A stretch of DNA of 34,677 nucleotides from Roseobacter sp. Lineage in GTDB: Bacteria; Pseudomonadota; Alphaproteobacteria; Rhodobacterales; Rhodobacteraceae. This document shows positions 7,885 to 17,511 of this stretch, in pieces. The position numbers and the translations under genes are program-made. The notes below the pieces were generated by a model, which saw only the letters and a program-made list of their open reading frames with translations, had not been told where the DNA came from and searched no databases. The stretch's first letter is position 1, and the number at the start of each line of letters is the position of its first letter. Where the stretch lies: the NCBI RefSeq assembly GCF_024639605.1, contig NZ_JAHEHZ010000019.1, forward strand, positions 1 to 34,677, written 5' to 3'.

Positions 7885-9488
7885 GCCTTCTGGACATCAG
7901 CAACCTGTCGCTCAGCATCGGAGAAACGCCTGTCCTGCGCGATGTCTCCCTGCGGATAGGCAAAGGAGAAATCGTGGCACTGACCGGGGAAAGCGGCTCG
8001 GGAAAATCGCTGACAGCCTTTTCTGTGATGCGTCTGTTGCCGCAGGGCTCTGCGCTTTCGGGCGCCATCCGGCTTGGCGACACCGATCTGACAGCCATGG
8101 ATGAACCGGGGCTCTGCGCTTTGCGCGGCAAAGACATCGGCATGGTGTTTCAGGAACCGATGACCGCGCTCAATCCGGTGCAGACAATCGGCGCCCAGGT
8201 CAGCGAACCCGTGAGGCTGCACGAAGGCACAACCCGCGCCGCCGCCCGCGCGCGCGCCGAAGACGTCCTGGCCCGCGTCGGCCTGCCACCCGACCGCTTC
8301 CCCCTGTCACGCTATCCGCATGAGCTTTCGGGCGGCCAGCGCCAGCGGGTTGTCATCGCCATGGCCATCGTGCTGCGCCCGCGTTTGCTGATTGCTGATG
8401 AGCCGACAACCGCGCTTGACGTGACCACCCAGGCACAGATCCTCGATCTGCTCACCGGGCTCACACGCGAGGATGGCATGGGTCTGATGATGATCACCCA
8501 TGATCTGGCCGTGGTCGCCGGGATGGCCGACCGGATCGCGGTGATGCGCGAAGGCCGCATCGTCGAAGAAGCGCCGACGCGTGACCTGCTGACCGGCATG
8601 CAGCACCCCTATACCAAAGCGCTCTTTGCCGCCTCCGCGCACCGCGTGGCCCTGCCCCCTGCCCCGCCGCCCGAGCCGCTTCTTGTGGCGCAGAATGTCA
8701 CGCGCAGCTACACCCTGCGCCGCACCCGGCTCTTTGCGAAACCGCGTGTGGTCGAGGCCGTGCGCGACGTGAGCTTTACGCTGAACCGCGGTGAACGGCT
8801 GGGGCTGGTGGGCGAAAGTGGCTGTGGCAAATCCACGCTTACGCGCGTCCTGCTGGGCCTTGACCCCGCGCAGGCCGGCCGGATCACTCTTAACGGCGCA
8901 CCACTGCGCGCCGGCAGTGCCGAAGCGCCGGTGCAGAACCGCATGCAGGTGGTGTTTCAGGACCCCTTCGGCAGCTTCAACCCACGTCATACGGTCGGCC
9001 GTCTGATCAGTGAGCCTTTTCACGCTCTGCCCGATGCGCCAGGCGGGCAGGCCCGAGCGCAGGCCATCGCCGCAGCCTTGTCGGATGTCGGCCTCAGTCC
9101 TGATGACCAGCACCGCTATATTCACGAATTTTCCGGAGGTCAGCGCCAGCGGATTGCCATTGCCCGGGCGCTCATCACCCGCCCCGACCTGGTTATCTTT
9201 GACGAGGCGGTTTCCGCCCTTGATGTCTCCGTACGGGTGCGCATTCTGGACCTGCTGGCGGATCTCTGCCGCAGCTATGGTCTGACATGGCTTTTTATCT
9301 CGCATGACCTCAGCGTGGTCCGGTCCGTTACCGACCGGGTACTGGTTATGCAGGCAGGAAAAATTGTGGAAGAAGCGCCGACAGAGACCCTTTTTACCGC
9401 CCCCCGGCACCCCTATACCCGCAAACTGCTGGCCGCAGTGCCTACGCTTGATCTGCCTCTGCGCGAAAGCACGGAGCGGCATGTCTGA
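7881..9488 (+). CDS. Fused double ATP-binding protein of a peptide-type ABC transporter (DppD-DppF fusion)
   Basis: This 535-residue protein carries two complete nucleotide-binding domains in one chain. Domain 1 has Walker A GESGSGKS (36-43), signature LSGGQRQRV (about 150), Walker [10 protein letters not shown] (about 172) and the H-loop ITHDL. Domain 2 has Walker A GESGCGKS (about 311), signature FSGGQRQRI (about 416), Walker B DEAVSALD (about 440, with Ala where Pro is usual) and ISHDL. Fused ATPases of this kind are common in alphaproteobacterial peptide, opine and glutathione-type importers and replace separate DppD and DppF. The start overlaps the permease gene (ATGA), and its end overlaps the GNAT gene by eight bases. 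Confidence 0.92.
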   Translation: MSLLDISNLSLSIGETPVLRDVSLRIGKGEIVALTGESGSGKSLTAFSVMRLLPQGSALSGAIRLGDTDLTAMDEPGLCALRGKDIGMVFQEPMTALNPVQTIGAQVSEPVRLHEGTTRAAARARAEDVLARVGLPPDRFPLSRYPHELSGGQRQRVVIAMAIVLRPRLLIADEPTTALDVTTQAQILDLLTGLTREDGMGLMMITHDLAVVAGMADRIAVMREGRIVEEAPTRDLLTGMQHPYTKALFAASAHRVALPPAPPPEPLLVAQNVTRSYTLRRTRLFAKPRVVEAVRDVSFTLNRGERLGLVGESGCGKSTLTRVLLGLDPAQAGRITLNGAPLRAGSAEAPVQNRMQVVFQDPFGSFNPRHTVGRLISEPFHALPDAPGGQARAQAIAAALSDVGLSPDDQHRYIHEFSGGQRQRIAIARALITRPDLVIFDEAVSALDVSVRVRILDLLADLCRSYGLTWLFISHDLSVVRSVTDRVLVMQAGKIVEEAPTETLFTAPRHPYTRKLLAAVPTLDLPLRESTERHV

Positions 9489-9990
9489 CATCACACTGAA
9501 ACCGATCAGCGCCCCGCGGGATTTCGACGACGTTCTCGATCTCGCAGAACGGGCCCGCGACTATGTTGTGCTGGAGGTCGGTCACCCTGCAGATGACGCC
9601 TATGTACGGGACTTTTTCGAGGCCTGCCCGCCCGGCCGAACATCCGACAGCCTGATCCATTTTGCGGTCATGCGCGGCCAGGAGATGGCCGGCATCGTCG
9701 GTATCGCGTCAGGCTATGAGCAACCGGACGACTGGTGGATTGGTCTGATGCTGCTCGATCCTGCCTACCGGGGGAGCGGGATCGGCCATACTGTGATAAA
9801 GCTGATCCGGCGACTTGCCCGCAACGAGAGGATCGCGATGCTTAAGCTCTCGGTGCTTGACGCCAATCCGCGTGGCGAAAGCTTCTGGCGGCGCGAGGGG
9901 TTTGTGACGCACCGCGTGGCCCCGGCCACGCCGGAGAGTGACGGGCACGACAGAGTTGTTCTGAGATATCAGATCAGGGAGGATGACTGA
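9481..9990 (+). CDS. GNAT family N-acetyltransferase
   Basis: The start is the ATG inside the last codons of the ATPase gene; the frame is open further upstream but that part is a shadow. The 169-residue protein has the GNAT core: a beta hairpin (HFAVMRGQEMAGIVGIAS), then WWIGLMLLDPAYRGSGIG with the acetyl-CoA loop R-G-S-G-I-G at 97-102, and ANPRGESFWRREGF near the end. It should move an acetyl group from acetyl-CoA to an amine; the acceptor is unknown. Coupling to the transporter operon suggests it works on the imported compound or protects the cell from it. This link is inferred from position only. Confidence 0.8.
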   Translation: MSDITLKPISAPRDFDDVLDLAERARDYVVLEVGHPADDAYVRDFFEACPPGRTSDSLIHFAVMRGQEMAGIVGIASGYEQPDDWWIGLMLLDPAYRGSGIGHTVIKLIRRLARNERIAMLKLSVLDANPRGESFWRREGFVTHRVAPATPESDGHDRVVLRYQIREDD

Positions 9991-9991
9991 G

Positions 9992-10738
9992 ATGCGACTG
10001 ACGGGAAAAACGGCAATTGTGACAGGTGGCGCCTCGGGCTTCGGGGCCGGTATCGTGCGTAAATTCACCGCCGAGGGCTGCCGGGTAATGATCGCCGATA
10101 TCAACGGTGCGGCGGCAAAAGATCTTGCTGATCAGATGGGAGATCACGCTGTGGCGCATGAGGTCGATGTGGCGGAGGGTGCTTCGGTCGACGGGATGGC
10201 CAGGGCGGCACACGCGCTTTGGGGTCACGTCGATATCCTCGTCAATAACGCGGGCGTCACCCACCTGCCAACTCCGATGGAAGACGTCAGCGAAGCGGAT
10301 TTCGACCGCGTCACAGCTGTGAATATGAAATCAGTCTATCTGACCGCGCGCGCACTGGTCGGTGGCATGAAATCCGCCGGGAAAGGCGCCATTCTCAACA
10401 TCGCTTCCACCGCGGGTCTCTCACCGCGCCCGAACCTGAACTGGTATAACGCCTCCAAGGGCTGGATGATCACCGCGACCAAAACCATGGCCGTCGAACT
10501 GGCACCCTCCGGCGTGCGCGTCAACGCGCTCTGCCCTGTGGCCGGCGAAACGCCGTTACTGAAATCTTTCCTTGGCGAGGACACACCCGAGATGCGCGCA
10601 AAGTTTCTCGCGACAATCCCGCTGGGGCGCTTTTCCACGCCGCAGGATATGGGAAATGCCGCCTGTTTTCTCTGCTCGGACGAGGCCTCGATGATCACCG
10701 GCACCGCCATGGAAGTCGACGGAGGCCGCTGCATATGA
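9992..10738 (+). CDS. Short-chain dehydrogenase/reductase (SDR, FabG-like)
   Basis: The second of two in-frame ATGs is chosen as start because GGGAGG lies nine bases before it; at the first ATG (9983) the same site would have no spacing. The 248-residue protein has the NAD(P) motif TGGASGFG (about 11-18), NNAG (about 87), the catalytic Ser in LNIASTAG, and YNASK (Tyr about 152, Lys about 156), followed by the standard C-terminal substrate loop and EVDGGRCI. It is a classical SDR oxidising or reducing an alcohol/ketone; the substrate is not predictable. It begins one base after the GNAT stop and overlaps the cupin gene by ATGA. Confidence 0.88.
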   Translation: MRLTGKTAIVTGGASGFGAGIVRKFTAEGCRVMIADINGAAAKDLADQMGDHAVAHEVDVAEGASVDGMARAAHALWGHVDILVNNAGVTHLPTPMEDVSEADFDRVTAVNMKSVYLTARALVGGMKSAGKGAILNIASTAGLSPRPNLNWYNASKGWMITATKTMAVELAPSGVRVNALCPVAGETPLLKSFLGEDTPEMRAKFLATIPLGRFSTPQDMGNAACFLCSDEASMITGTAMEVDGGRCI

Positions 10739-11085
10739 AGCCCGTCAACCTTGCCCGGAAACTGGCGCAGTTCTCCAGCCACTGGGATCCGCATGTGATC
10801 GCCGAATACAATGATAATGAAGTCATGGTCGTGCGCTTTCAGGGCGAATTTCCCTTTCATCTGCATGAGAACACAGATGATTTCTTTCTCGTCCTCGAAG
10901 GGGAAATGATCATGGATCTGGAAGACACGTCTCACCCCGTCGGGGCGGGCGAGCTTTTCATAGTGCCGCGTGGTGTGACCCACCGCCCCCGCGCAGAGGC
11001 CGAATGCAAAGTGCTGCTCATTGAGCCCAAAGGCGAGCCTAATACGGGCGATGCTGCCACCGCCGCGGCGAAACCGAGGATCTGA
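10735..11085 (+). CDS. Small single-domain cupin protein
   Basis: The 116-residue protein is one cupin barrel. Motif 1 is HLHENTDDFFLVLEGEM with metal-type histidines H42 and H44, and with Asp in the place of the usual Glu (D48 or D49). Motif 2 is GELFIVPRGVTHRPR with H83. Proteins of this size and layout include isomerases, dioxygenases and metal-dependent regulators of small-molecule pathways. The function here is unknown, but tight coupling to the SDR gene suggests a step in the same catabolic route. The lost Glu ligand is worth noting, although Asp substitutions occur in the family. Confidence 0.8.
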   Translation: MKPVNLARKLAQFSSHWDPHVIAEYNDNEVMVVRFQGEFPFHLHENTDDFFLVLEGEMIMDLEDTSHPVGAGELFIVPRGVTHRPRAEAECKVLLIEPKGEPNTGDAATAAAKPRI

Positions 11086-11150
11086 TCCAGCGTGACTTTT
11101 CCGATTGAAAACGCACCGGCGCCCTGCCTTCCTCAAAGGAACCGCTTCGA

Positions 11151-12140
11151 ATGATGCGCCCCGGACCCCGCAATCTGATTACCGATGTACCCGGTCTCCG
11201 GGTCGGCAACGCGCAGGATGACGCGCTGAAATCGGGCGTGACGGTACTCACGGCGGACGCGCCATTCACGGCCTCGGTGCATGTCATGGGCGGTGCGCCG
11301 GGCACGCGTGAAACCGATCTGCTGGCGCCCGATAAATCCGTGGCCGCGATTGATGCGCTGGTGCTCTCAGGTGGTTCAGCTTTTGGGCTTGATGCCTGCT
11401 CGGGTGTTGTCGCGGGGCTGCACGCCGCCGGACGCGGCTTTGTGGTGGGGTCTGCGCGGGTGCCGCTGGTGCCGGGTGCCATCCTCTTTGATCTGCTGAA
11501 CGGCGGCGCTAAAAACTGGTCTGACAACCCCTATCCGGCCCTTGGGCGTGCCGCTCTGGAGGCCGCAGGCGAGGACTTCTGTACCGGTACGTCCGGAGCG
11601 GGCACCGGCGCACTTACCGCGATGCTCAAGGGCGGTCTGGGCTCTGCCTCACTGGTGCTGGACGACGGCCATACAGTGGGCGCGCTGGTCGCCGCAAATC
11701 CGCAGGGCGCTGTGACGACACCAGGCGAGCGTCACTTTTTCGCCGCCCCTTTTGAGATTGATGCGGAGTTCGGCGGGCTTGGCCCGGACCCTGCCACCGG
11801 CCTCGGGCGCGAGCTCAAAAGCCGCAAGGCGCAGGCATATACTGCAGGCGCAAGCACCACCATCGCCATTGTCGCCACCTCGGCGCGGCTGAACAAATCC
11901 GAGTGCCAGCGCATGGCCATCGCCGCGCATGACGGGATCGGGCGCGCCTGCGTGCCTGCACATTCTCCGATGGACGGAGATCTGGTTTTCGCCGTCTCAC
12001 AGGGCGACGCGCCGGGCAATCTGCCGCTGATCGGACATGCGGCCTCGCTCTGCCTTGCACGCGCCATCGCGCGCGCAGTCTATGCCGCACGCGCCGCCCC
12101 GGGCGATCTGCTGCCCTGCTGGCAGGAGGTGAACGGCTAG
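11151..12140 (+). CDS. P1/DmpA-type aminopeptidase, peptidase family S58
   Basis: The 329-residue protein has the features of self-processing S58 (DmpA/NylC-like) N-terminal nucleophile hydrolases. They are N[11 protein letters not shown] near the start, [11 protein letters not shown] (72-82), GTSGAGTGA (146-154) and [31 protein letters not shown] (235-249) marks the new beta-chain N-terminus, where Thr236 is the likely nucleophile. Members cleave N-terminal D- or beta-amino acids or amide oligomers. An AAGGA site precedes the ATG pair. It is the last gene of the coupled transporter operon, so it probably hydrolyses the imported compound. Its stop codon overlaps the convergent dxs stop in the sequence CTAG. 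Confidence 0.85.
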   Translation: MMRPGPRNLITDVPGLRVGNAQDDALKSGVTVLTADAPFTASVHVMGGAPGTRETDLLAPDKSVAAIDALVLSGGSAFGLDACSGVVAGLHAAGRGFVVGSARVPLVPGAILFDLLNGGAKNWSDNPYPALGRAALEAAGEDFCTGTSGAGTGALTAMLKGGLGSASLVLDDGHTVGALVAANPQGAVTTPGERHFFAAPFEIDAEFGGLGPDPATGLGRELKSRKAQAYTAGASTTIAIVATSARLNKSECQRMAIAAHDGIGRACVPAHSPMDGDLVFAVSQGDAPGNLPLIGHAASLCLARAIARAVYAARAAPGDLLPCWQEVNG

Positions 12141-14074
12141 CTGCGCTGGCTGGCCAGATCCACAATCTTGCGGTCGCGGCCAAAAGCGCGCAGCACGGTC
12201 GCCACGATCCCTTCGGCGTCAACACCGGCATCGCGGTACATTTCCGCCGGGCTCGCCTGATCAATGAAGCGATCCGGCAGACACAGCGTGCGCAGTTTGC
12301 ACCCGTGATCCAGCAGGCCCTCGCCCGCCATCGCCTGCAGCACCATCGCACCAAATCCGCCCTGTGCACCCTGTTCCACGGTGATGACCGCTGCATGGGT
12401 CTGCGCAAGGCGCGCAATCAGCTCCATGTCCAGCGGCTTGGCAAAACGCGCATCGGCCACCGTGGCACTCAGCCCTTCGGCCTCCAGCATTGTGGCCGCA
12501 GCTTCGCAATCGCTCAGCACCGTGCCAAGCGACAGCAGCGCCACATCGCCGCGGCCCTCGCGGATCATCCGGCCCTTGCCGATCTCCAGAACCTCGCCAC
12601 GGTCGGGCAGCGTGACACCGGTGCCATTGCCGCGCGGATACCGGAAAGCAACCGGGCCGCTGTCATGCGCGACCGCCGTGGCCACCATATGCATCAACTC
12701 TGCCTCATCGGCTGCTGCCATCACCGTCATGCCAGGCAGTGCGCCCAGATAGCCGATGTCGAAAGCACCGGCATGGGTCGCCCCGTCAGCGCCCACAAGA
12801 CCCGCCCGGTCTATGGCAAAGCGCACCGGCAGCCCCTGAAGCGCTACATCATGCACCACCTGATCGTAACCGCGCTGTAAGAACGTCGAGTATATCGCGC
12901 AGAATGGTTTCAGCCCCGCCGCAGCCATTCCGGCGGCAAAGGTCACCCCGTGCTGCTCGGCAATGCCCACATCGAAAACCCGGCCCGGAAAGCGTTTGGC
13001 CATACGGTCCACGCCGGTACCCCCCGGCATCGCCGCGGTGATCGCCACAACTCGGGGGTCGCGCGCGGCTTCATCGGTCAGTGTATCGCCGAAAACGCCG
13101 GTGTAAGACGGCGCATTGGCGCGCGCCTTTGACTGCACCCCGGTGCCCACATCGAATTTGCTGACGCCGTGATATTTGTCGGCGGATCCCTCGGCAGGCG
13201 CATAGCCCTTGCCCTTGACTGTACAGCAGTGGATCAGCACCGGCCCGGTCGCCCGGGTTTTCGCGGCGCGCAGCACACTCAGCAGCTGGCCCATGTCGTG
13301 CCCGTCAATCGGACCGATATAGTCAAAGCCAAGCTCTTCAAAGAAAGTGCCACGGCTTTCCAGGCCGGTGACCATTTCCCGGGCGCGACGTGCACCTTCG
13401 CGCACGGGCTTCGGAGCCAGCTGTTCCATACCCTCGGCCATGGCGACAAGCCCGCCAAAGGGGCCTTTGCGGCTGAGATCCGAGAGCGAGGAGAGATAAG
13501 ACGACATCGCGCCCACCGGCGGCGCGATGCTCATTTCATTGTCGTTCAGGATGACGAACATCCGCCGCCCTTCGGCGCCGGCGTTGTTGAGCGCCTCATA
13601 AGCCATGCCGGCGCTGATGGATCCGTCACCGATCACCGCCACCGCATCGCCCGTAGGCAAACCCATATCGCGGCCCACAGTGAAACCGAGGGCCGCCGAA
13701 ATCGATGTGCTCGAATGTGCCGCGCCAAAGGGGTCGTATTCGCTCTCGCTGCGTTTGGTAAATCCGCTGATCCCGCCGCCCTGGCGCAGCGTGCCCATCC
13801 GGTCGCGCCGCCCGGTCAGGATCTTATGTGGATAGCACTGGTGGCCCACATCCCAGATCAGCTTGTCACGCGGCGTGTCAAATACAGCATGGATCGCCAC
13901 GCTGAGTTCCACCACCCCCAGCGACGACCCCAGATGCCCGCCGGTCTGGCTGACAGCGCCGACGACCTCCTGGCGCAACTCATCTGCGAGCGTTCTGAGA
14001 TCGGGGTCTGAAATGCCGCGCAGATCGGCGGGGCCGGCCACGCGGTCAAGCATGGGTGTCAGGGATCGGGTCAT
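12137..14074 (-). CDS. dxs: 1-deoxy-D-xylulose-5-phosphate synthase
   Basis: Dxs joins pyruvate and glyceraldehyde 3-phosphate with thiamine diphosphate, the first step of the MEP isoprenoid route that feeds carotenoids, the phytyl or geranylgeranyl tail of bacteriochlorophyll, and quinones. The thiamine motif GDGSIS...N is at 149-178, the substrate histidine lies in [10 protein letters not shown] (H47), and HSSTSIS (120-126) and the transketolase pyrimidine domain with [10 protein letters not shown] follow. The start is set at MTRSLTPML (645 residues) because AGGAG lies nine bases upstream; the frame is open 28 codons further but without a site. A dxs copy directly after puf is also known in Rhodobacter. 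The intrinsic terminator before it suggests its own promoter or partial read-through. Confidence 0.95.
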   Translation of the reverse strand: MTRSLTPMLDRVAGPADLRGISDPDLRTLADELRQEVVGAVSQTGGHLGSSLGVVELSVAIHAVFDTPRDKLIWDVGHQCYPHKILTGRRDRMGTLRQGGGISGFTKRSESEYDPFGAAHSSTSISAALGFTVGRDMGLPTGDAVAVIGDGSISAGMAYEALNNAGAEGRRMFVILNDNEMSIAPPVGAMSSYLSSLSDLSRKGPFGGLVAMAEGMEQLAPKPVREGARRAREMVTGLESRGTFFEELGFDYIGPIDGHDMGQLLSVLRAAKTRATGPVLIHCCTVKGKGYAPAEGSADKYHGVSKFDVGTGVQSKARANAPSYTGVFGDTLTDEAARDPRVVAITAAMPGGTGVDRMAKRFPGRVFDVGIAEQHGVTFAAGMAAAGLKPFCAIYSTFLQRGYDQVVHDVALQGLPVRFAIDRAGLVGADGATHAGAFDIGYLGALPGMTVMAAADEAELMHMVATAVAHDSGPVAFRYPRGNGTGVTLPDRGEVLEIGKGRMIREGRGDVALLSLGTVLSDCEAAATMLEAEGLSATVADARFAKPLDMELIARLAQTHAAVITVEQGAQGGFGAMVLQAMAGEGLLDHGCKLRTLCLPDRFIDQASPAEMYRDAGVDAEGIVATVLRAFGRDRKIVDLASQRS

Positions 14075-14143
14075 GGCGCACATCTCCTTTGCGGGACCTT
14101 CCGGGGGGCGTCTTGCCAGTGCCCGTATCCGGTGTCCGGAATG

Positions 14144-14182
14144 AAAAAGGGGTCGCACCGGCTGTTATACCGCTGCGACCCC
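14144..14182 (-). terminator. Intrinsic terminator of the puf operon, between pufC and dxs
   Basis: Read on the - strand, a perfect 9-bp GC-rich stem (GGGGTCGCA at one arm, TGCGACCCC at the other, loop of 16 bases) is followed directly by TTTTT. This is the clearest Rho-independent terminator in the window. Two further stem-loops lie between it and the pufC stop: CCTGT-loop-ACAGG within GGTTCC/GGAACC at about 14184-14211, and GGGGT-loop-ACCCC at 14213-14228. They probably protect the 3' end of the puf mRNA. Confidence 0.85.
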
Positions 14183-14300
14183 GGGTTCCTGTAGCCAACA
14201 GGAAGGGAACCGGGGTGTTGAGACCCCGTGCCCGGATCAGGGAAGCCGATGATCCGTGCCTGGCGAAACGGGGGCGACCCTGTGGGGGCCGCCCTGCCGC

Positions 14301-15413
14301 TTATTCGTAAACCGGCGCCTCGCTGGTCGCGAGCTCGGGCCAGTCGGCGATCACGTTCATACCCTGAAGCGGGCGCTGATAGCCTTTGTGACAGGTTTTG
14401 CAGGCCGCTTTGGGCGCATCGCCATAGATCGGGCCAAGCCGGTCCTGGGGATACTCCGCTTCAAGCGGGATCAGATATTCCTGATTAAGTTCGATCACCA
14501 TCTGACGTCCCAGCAAAGCCGTGGCCCACTGTGGTGTCACCTGACCCGGGTCATAGAAGGCGCGGCTGTTGTGACAGAACACGCAGTTCACCCCGAGGCT
14601 GTTGGAGAAATAGTTCATCAGTGAATAGGTCTGCTCGGTTTTCTGGATCGAGGCATTGTCGATGCCCGGAACCCCTTCTTCACGGCTCTCCAGAGCGTGT
14701 ACATTCACCGGCTCATAGTCGGTCAGATACACTTCCAGCGCGTTGGAGGGCAGCGAGGTCGCCTGGCTTACGGATGTGGCGCGGTTCTGCACCGATGCCC
14801 ACCCGCCTGCCGCCTCATTGACCGGGCTGATGTTGAACCAGATCTCAGAAGGCACGTTTTCGCCGCGGTGGCAGGAATAACAGTTCACACCGACCTCCCC
14901 GACCGCATTGACGTGACCGCCCCAGTTCTCGTTGATGTTCTGCGTCATCTGGATCATCCGGCGGGAGACGACCTTGGTATAAAGGTTATCCTCGCCGTAG
15001 GTCTCCGGATCACCGTCGCCATGGCAGTAAGCACATCCCTCGTCGGGTGATACCCACTGGGTCATGGCGGCCATGACCCGGTTGAAGTTGTCCTCTGTCA
15101 GATCGCCCAGCACCTGGACGTTCTGATAGATGTCTTTTGCCAGATCCTCTCCGCCTTCCGGGATATAAGGCTCTTCTGTGTAGTAGGCCTCTATCGTGGG
15201 GTCAGCATCGAGCCGGTCCATATTGAACTCCGGGACCGACATGCCGGTGCCGCGGGGGCCGGTCTGCAGACTGGCCGTTTGCGCCGGGTTACCCCATGTG
15301 ACCACGATGGCAGCGGCAAAGACCGCCCCTCCGAGCACACCGATCAGGATCGCGGGACCAAAGACATTTGTCGGGTTGTCCTGGTTCCATTTGTTAAACC
15401 ACTTGGGCAGCAT
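14301..15413 (-). CDS. pufC: Reaction centre tetrahaem cytochrome c subunit
   Basis: PufC re-reduces the photo-oxidised special pair from the periplasmic side. Four CxxCH haem motifs are visible in the 370-residue protein: CAYCH (127-131), CYSCH (178-182), CVFCH (277-281) and CKTCH (338-342). Candidate axial Met residues lie in helices before each (for example MAAM, MIQM, MNYF, GRQM). Residues 18-40 form one hydrophobic N-terminal segment. No lipobox cysteine follows it, so the protein is probably held by an uncleaved membrane helix instead of lipids. The gene starts two bases after the pufM stop and ends the puf message before the terminator. Confidence 0.97.
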   Translation of the reverse strand: MLPKWFNKWNQDNPTNVFGPAILIGVLGGAVFAAAIVVTWGNPAQTASLQTGPRGTGMSVPEFNMDRLDADPTIEAYYTEEPYIPEGGEDLAKDIYQNVQVLGDLTEDNFNRVMAAMTQWVSPDEGCAYCHGDGDPETYGEDNLYTKVVSRRMIQMTQNINENWGGHVNAVGEVGVNCYSCHRGENVPSEIWFNISPVNEAAGGWASVQNRATSVSQATSLPSNALEVYLTDYEPVNVHALESREEGVPGIDNASIQKTEQTYSLMNYFSNSLGVNCVFCHNSRAFYDPGQVTPQWATALLGRQMVIELNQEYLIPLEAEYPQDRLGPIYGDAPKAACKTCHKGYQRPLQGMNVIADWPELATSEAPVYE

Positions 15414-15415
15414 GA

Positions 15416-16417
15416 TCAGTTCTCCTTCCCGATAAAGGCTTCGTAAGAACCGTAGTCTGCGTAGCCATATGATCCGTCATACATCGGCGCGAAGTTGTGC
15501 TCCTGCGCCCAGATGAACCAGTTATCGACAACCGTGCCGGTCAGCAGGATCCCGATACCGCCCGTGATGGGGGTGAGAACTGCGAACCACCAGGCCCAGC
15601 GGTGGATACCTTCCATGGTTGCGTTAAAGCCCATGGTCCAGCGCCAGAAGAGAGCCGCACGTTCGGTCGCTGTTCCGCGGTCATAGATCTGTTCCAGCTC
15701 GCGGTCTCCGCCGTAACGGGTTACCGCCAGAATGGTTCCGCCATGCATACAGAAGAGCAGGACAGAGCCGTAAAGGAACACAATCGAAAGACAGTGGAAC
15801 GGGTTGTAGTAGAGGTTGCCGTAGCGGATCGAGAACGCCGTGGTCCAGTCGAGGTGCGGGAAGATCCCGTAAGGCACCGCTTCCGACCAGGACCCCATCA
15901 GGACCGGGCGGAAGAGACCAAGCACCAGGAAGAGCCAGACCGCAGCCGCAAAACCCCAGAAGATATGTTTGCCCATCTTGTGCTGTTGCGCCAGCAGATA
16001 GGCCCGCAGCAGCCAGGTCATCACCGAGACCAGCAGAAAGAAGCTGGCGATGATGTACCAGCCGCCCTCATCGAGCGGTGGCATCGACAGACCGTACTCC
16101 GGAGAGGGTGGTTCAAGCGCCAGCCAGAAAAGCTGCCGGATGAACTGCGGGATCGAATAGCCGACCTGCGCCAGCATGTTGAACCCCACGATAAAGAACC
16201 AGGCCAGACCGGTGGCAAAGGCCACCATGGAGGTCCAGCCCCAGTAGTAGGGGCCGATCTGGCCGTTACCGATCAGACCGGCAAGGGTATTGAACCGCGG
16301 TCTGCCGACCCGCTCTTCCATCATGTTGTTGCCGGTGTCGTCCATGCCCATCTCGGGCGTGCCCTGCACCTGCACCTGGGTGAAGATATTCTGATATTCA
16401 GGAAACATCATGATCAC
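15416..16417 (-). CDS. pufM: Photosynthetic reaction centre M subunit
   Basis: PufM is one of the two core subunits of the type-II reaction centre and binds bacteriochlorophyll, bacteriopheophytin, the QA quinone and the non-haem iron. The 333-residue protein starts with [19 protein letters not shown], typical for the family. Five hydrophobic helices follow, with conserved [28 protein letters not shown]-type residues (His ligand region) and [12 protein letters not shown] (iron ligand region). Length is close to the usual 305-330. The start overlaps the pufL stop by ATGA, so L and M are made in equal amounts. Confidence 0.97.
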   Translation of the reverse strand: MIMMFPEYQNIFTQVQVQGTPEMGMDDTGNNMMEERVGRPRFNTLAGLIGNGQIGPYYWGWTSMVAFATGLAWFFIVGFNMLAQVGYSIPQFIRQLFWLALEPPSPEYGLSMPPLDEGGWYIIASFFLLVSVMTWLLRAYLLAQQHKMGKHIFWGFAAAVWLFLVLGLFRPVLMGSWSEAVPYGIFPHLDWTTAFSIRYGNLYYNPFHCLSIVFLYGSVLLFCMHGGTILAVTRYGGDRELEQIYDRGTATERAALFWRWTMGFNATMEGIHRWAWWFAVLTPITGGIGILLTGTVVDNWFIWAQEHNFAPMYDGSYGYADYGSYEAFIGKEN

Positions 16418-17262
16418 ATTCCTCCCACGGCTATGGGTTCACCCCAGATCGGCAGATCAAGCCACCAGTTCCACCACTCGGGCCAGCCCGCGGTCCAGAC
16501 CGGACCGGAGATAATGATACAGACCGCCGAGAAGAACACCGCGTTGATCGCCAGCAGATAGCCAAGGCGGTGAATGCCCAGTGTGCCGATCGAATAGCCG
16601 ATGAAATCCCGGAAGAACGTGTCTTCGTGATCGGGTGTCTTGGCTTCTTCACCCTTTTCAGGGTTGGCAGCTGACAGGATCAGACCACCATGCAGCGCCA
16701 GCGCCAGTGTGGTGGTGAAAAAGAGCGTCACCGCCAGCATATGCGCCGGGTTGTAATGAAAGTGCAGATAGGCGTAGCCGGTGTTGCTCACCCAGTCGAG
16801 ATGGCTGAAGATCCCGTAGGGAAATCCGTGCCCCCAGGCGCCCATCAGCAGCGGGCGGAAGATCACCAGCGTCATATAGGCGAGGATCGCAAAGGCAAAC
16901 CCGAACGGCACGTGATAGCCCATGCCGAGCTTGCGGCAGATTTCCACCTCGCGCAGCGCCCAGCTGATAAAAGCGCCCGTCGCACAGATTGTGATGATCT
17001 GCCACAGGCCCCCTTCGAGAAGCGGCGCCATGCCCAGACCGTAACTCAGGTCAGGCGGTGCGATATTGATAAGCCAGGGATTGAATGTCCCCTGCTGTGA
17101 TGCGCCCCAGAATATAAGGATCGTGCCCAGAAGGGCAAAAAAGGCTGTCGTGACCCCGAAGAAGCCCACATAGAAAGGCCCCACCCAGAAGTCGAACAGA
17201 TCGCCGCCGATCAGCGTCCCTCCGCGGACGCGATATTTTCTTTCGAAGCTGAGCAAAGCCAT
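16414..17262 (-). CDS. pufL: Photosynthetic reaction centre L subunit
   Basis: PufL pairs with PufM and carries the active electron branch and the QB site. The start ATG ([15 protein letters not shown], a classical PufL N-terminus) is 13 codons inside the longest open frame and has GGAG eight bases upstream. This gives 282 residues, the usual length. Conserved features are GWPEWW near the end, [15 protein letters not shown] (special-pair and accessory chlorophyll ligands) and [12 protein letters not shown] (iron and QB region). A 249-base leader separates it from pufA and holds stem-loops. Confidence 0.97.
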   Translation of the reverse strand: MALLSFERKYRVRGGTLIGGDLFDFWVGPFYVGFFGVTTAFFALLGTILIFWGASQQGTFNPWLINIAPPDLSYGLGMAPLLEGGLWQIITICATGAFISWALREVEICRKLGMGYHVPFGFAFAILAYMTLVIFRPLLMGAWGHGFPYGIFSHLDWVSNTGYAYLHFHYNPAHMLAVTLFFTTTLALALHGGLILSAANPEKGEEAKTPDHEDTFFRDFIGYSIGTLGIHRLGYLLAINAVFFSAVCIIISGPVWTAGWPEWWNWWLDLPIWGEPIAVGGM

Positions 17263-17426
17263 CTTCTGTTCTCCGCGTGTGTGCGGCGCGCCTTGGGTCA
17301 TCGGGGACGCCCTGCACCGGGACCCCGCCTTCCCCTTGACGGGGGGACTGGGCTGGTCCGGCAGGACGGGCCGCTGTCAGGCGGAGGCCGTCGTGTTATT
17401 GCGTTATGTCCGTTGGTTCGCCGCGG

Positions 17427-17454
17427 GCGGGCGGCGCACATATTGACCGCCCGC
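17427..17454 (-). promoter_or_regulatory. Strong stem-loop between pufA and pufL (mRNA processing/stability element)
   Basis: On the - strand GCGGGCGG pairs perfectly with CCGCCCGC across a loop of about 12 bases, and the arm can also pair in a second register four bases away. There is no T-run, so this is not a plain terminator. In Rhodobacter capsulatus a hairpin at this same place protects the pufBA part of the message from 3' decay, giving more LH1 than reaction centre; the same role is inferred here. A smaller perfect hairpin (GGTAC, loop TGAA on the - strand, GTACC) lies at 17466-17479, right after pufA. Confidence 0.7.
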
Positions 17455-17511
17455 AGCATTTCTTGGGTACTTCAGTACCGGTATGGTCAGTCCCTGGCCG
17501 GGTCTGTCCAT

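Noticed and set aside
8307-9494. 395-codon open frame on the - strand opposite the double ATPase
   Set aside because: Shadow of a certain ABC ATPase; no start signals and no family features.
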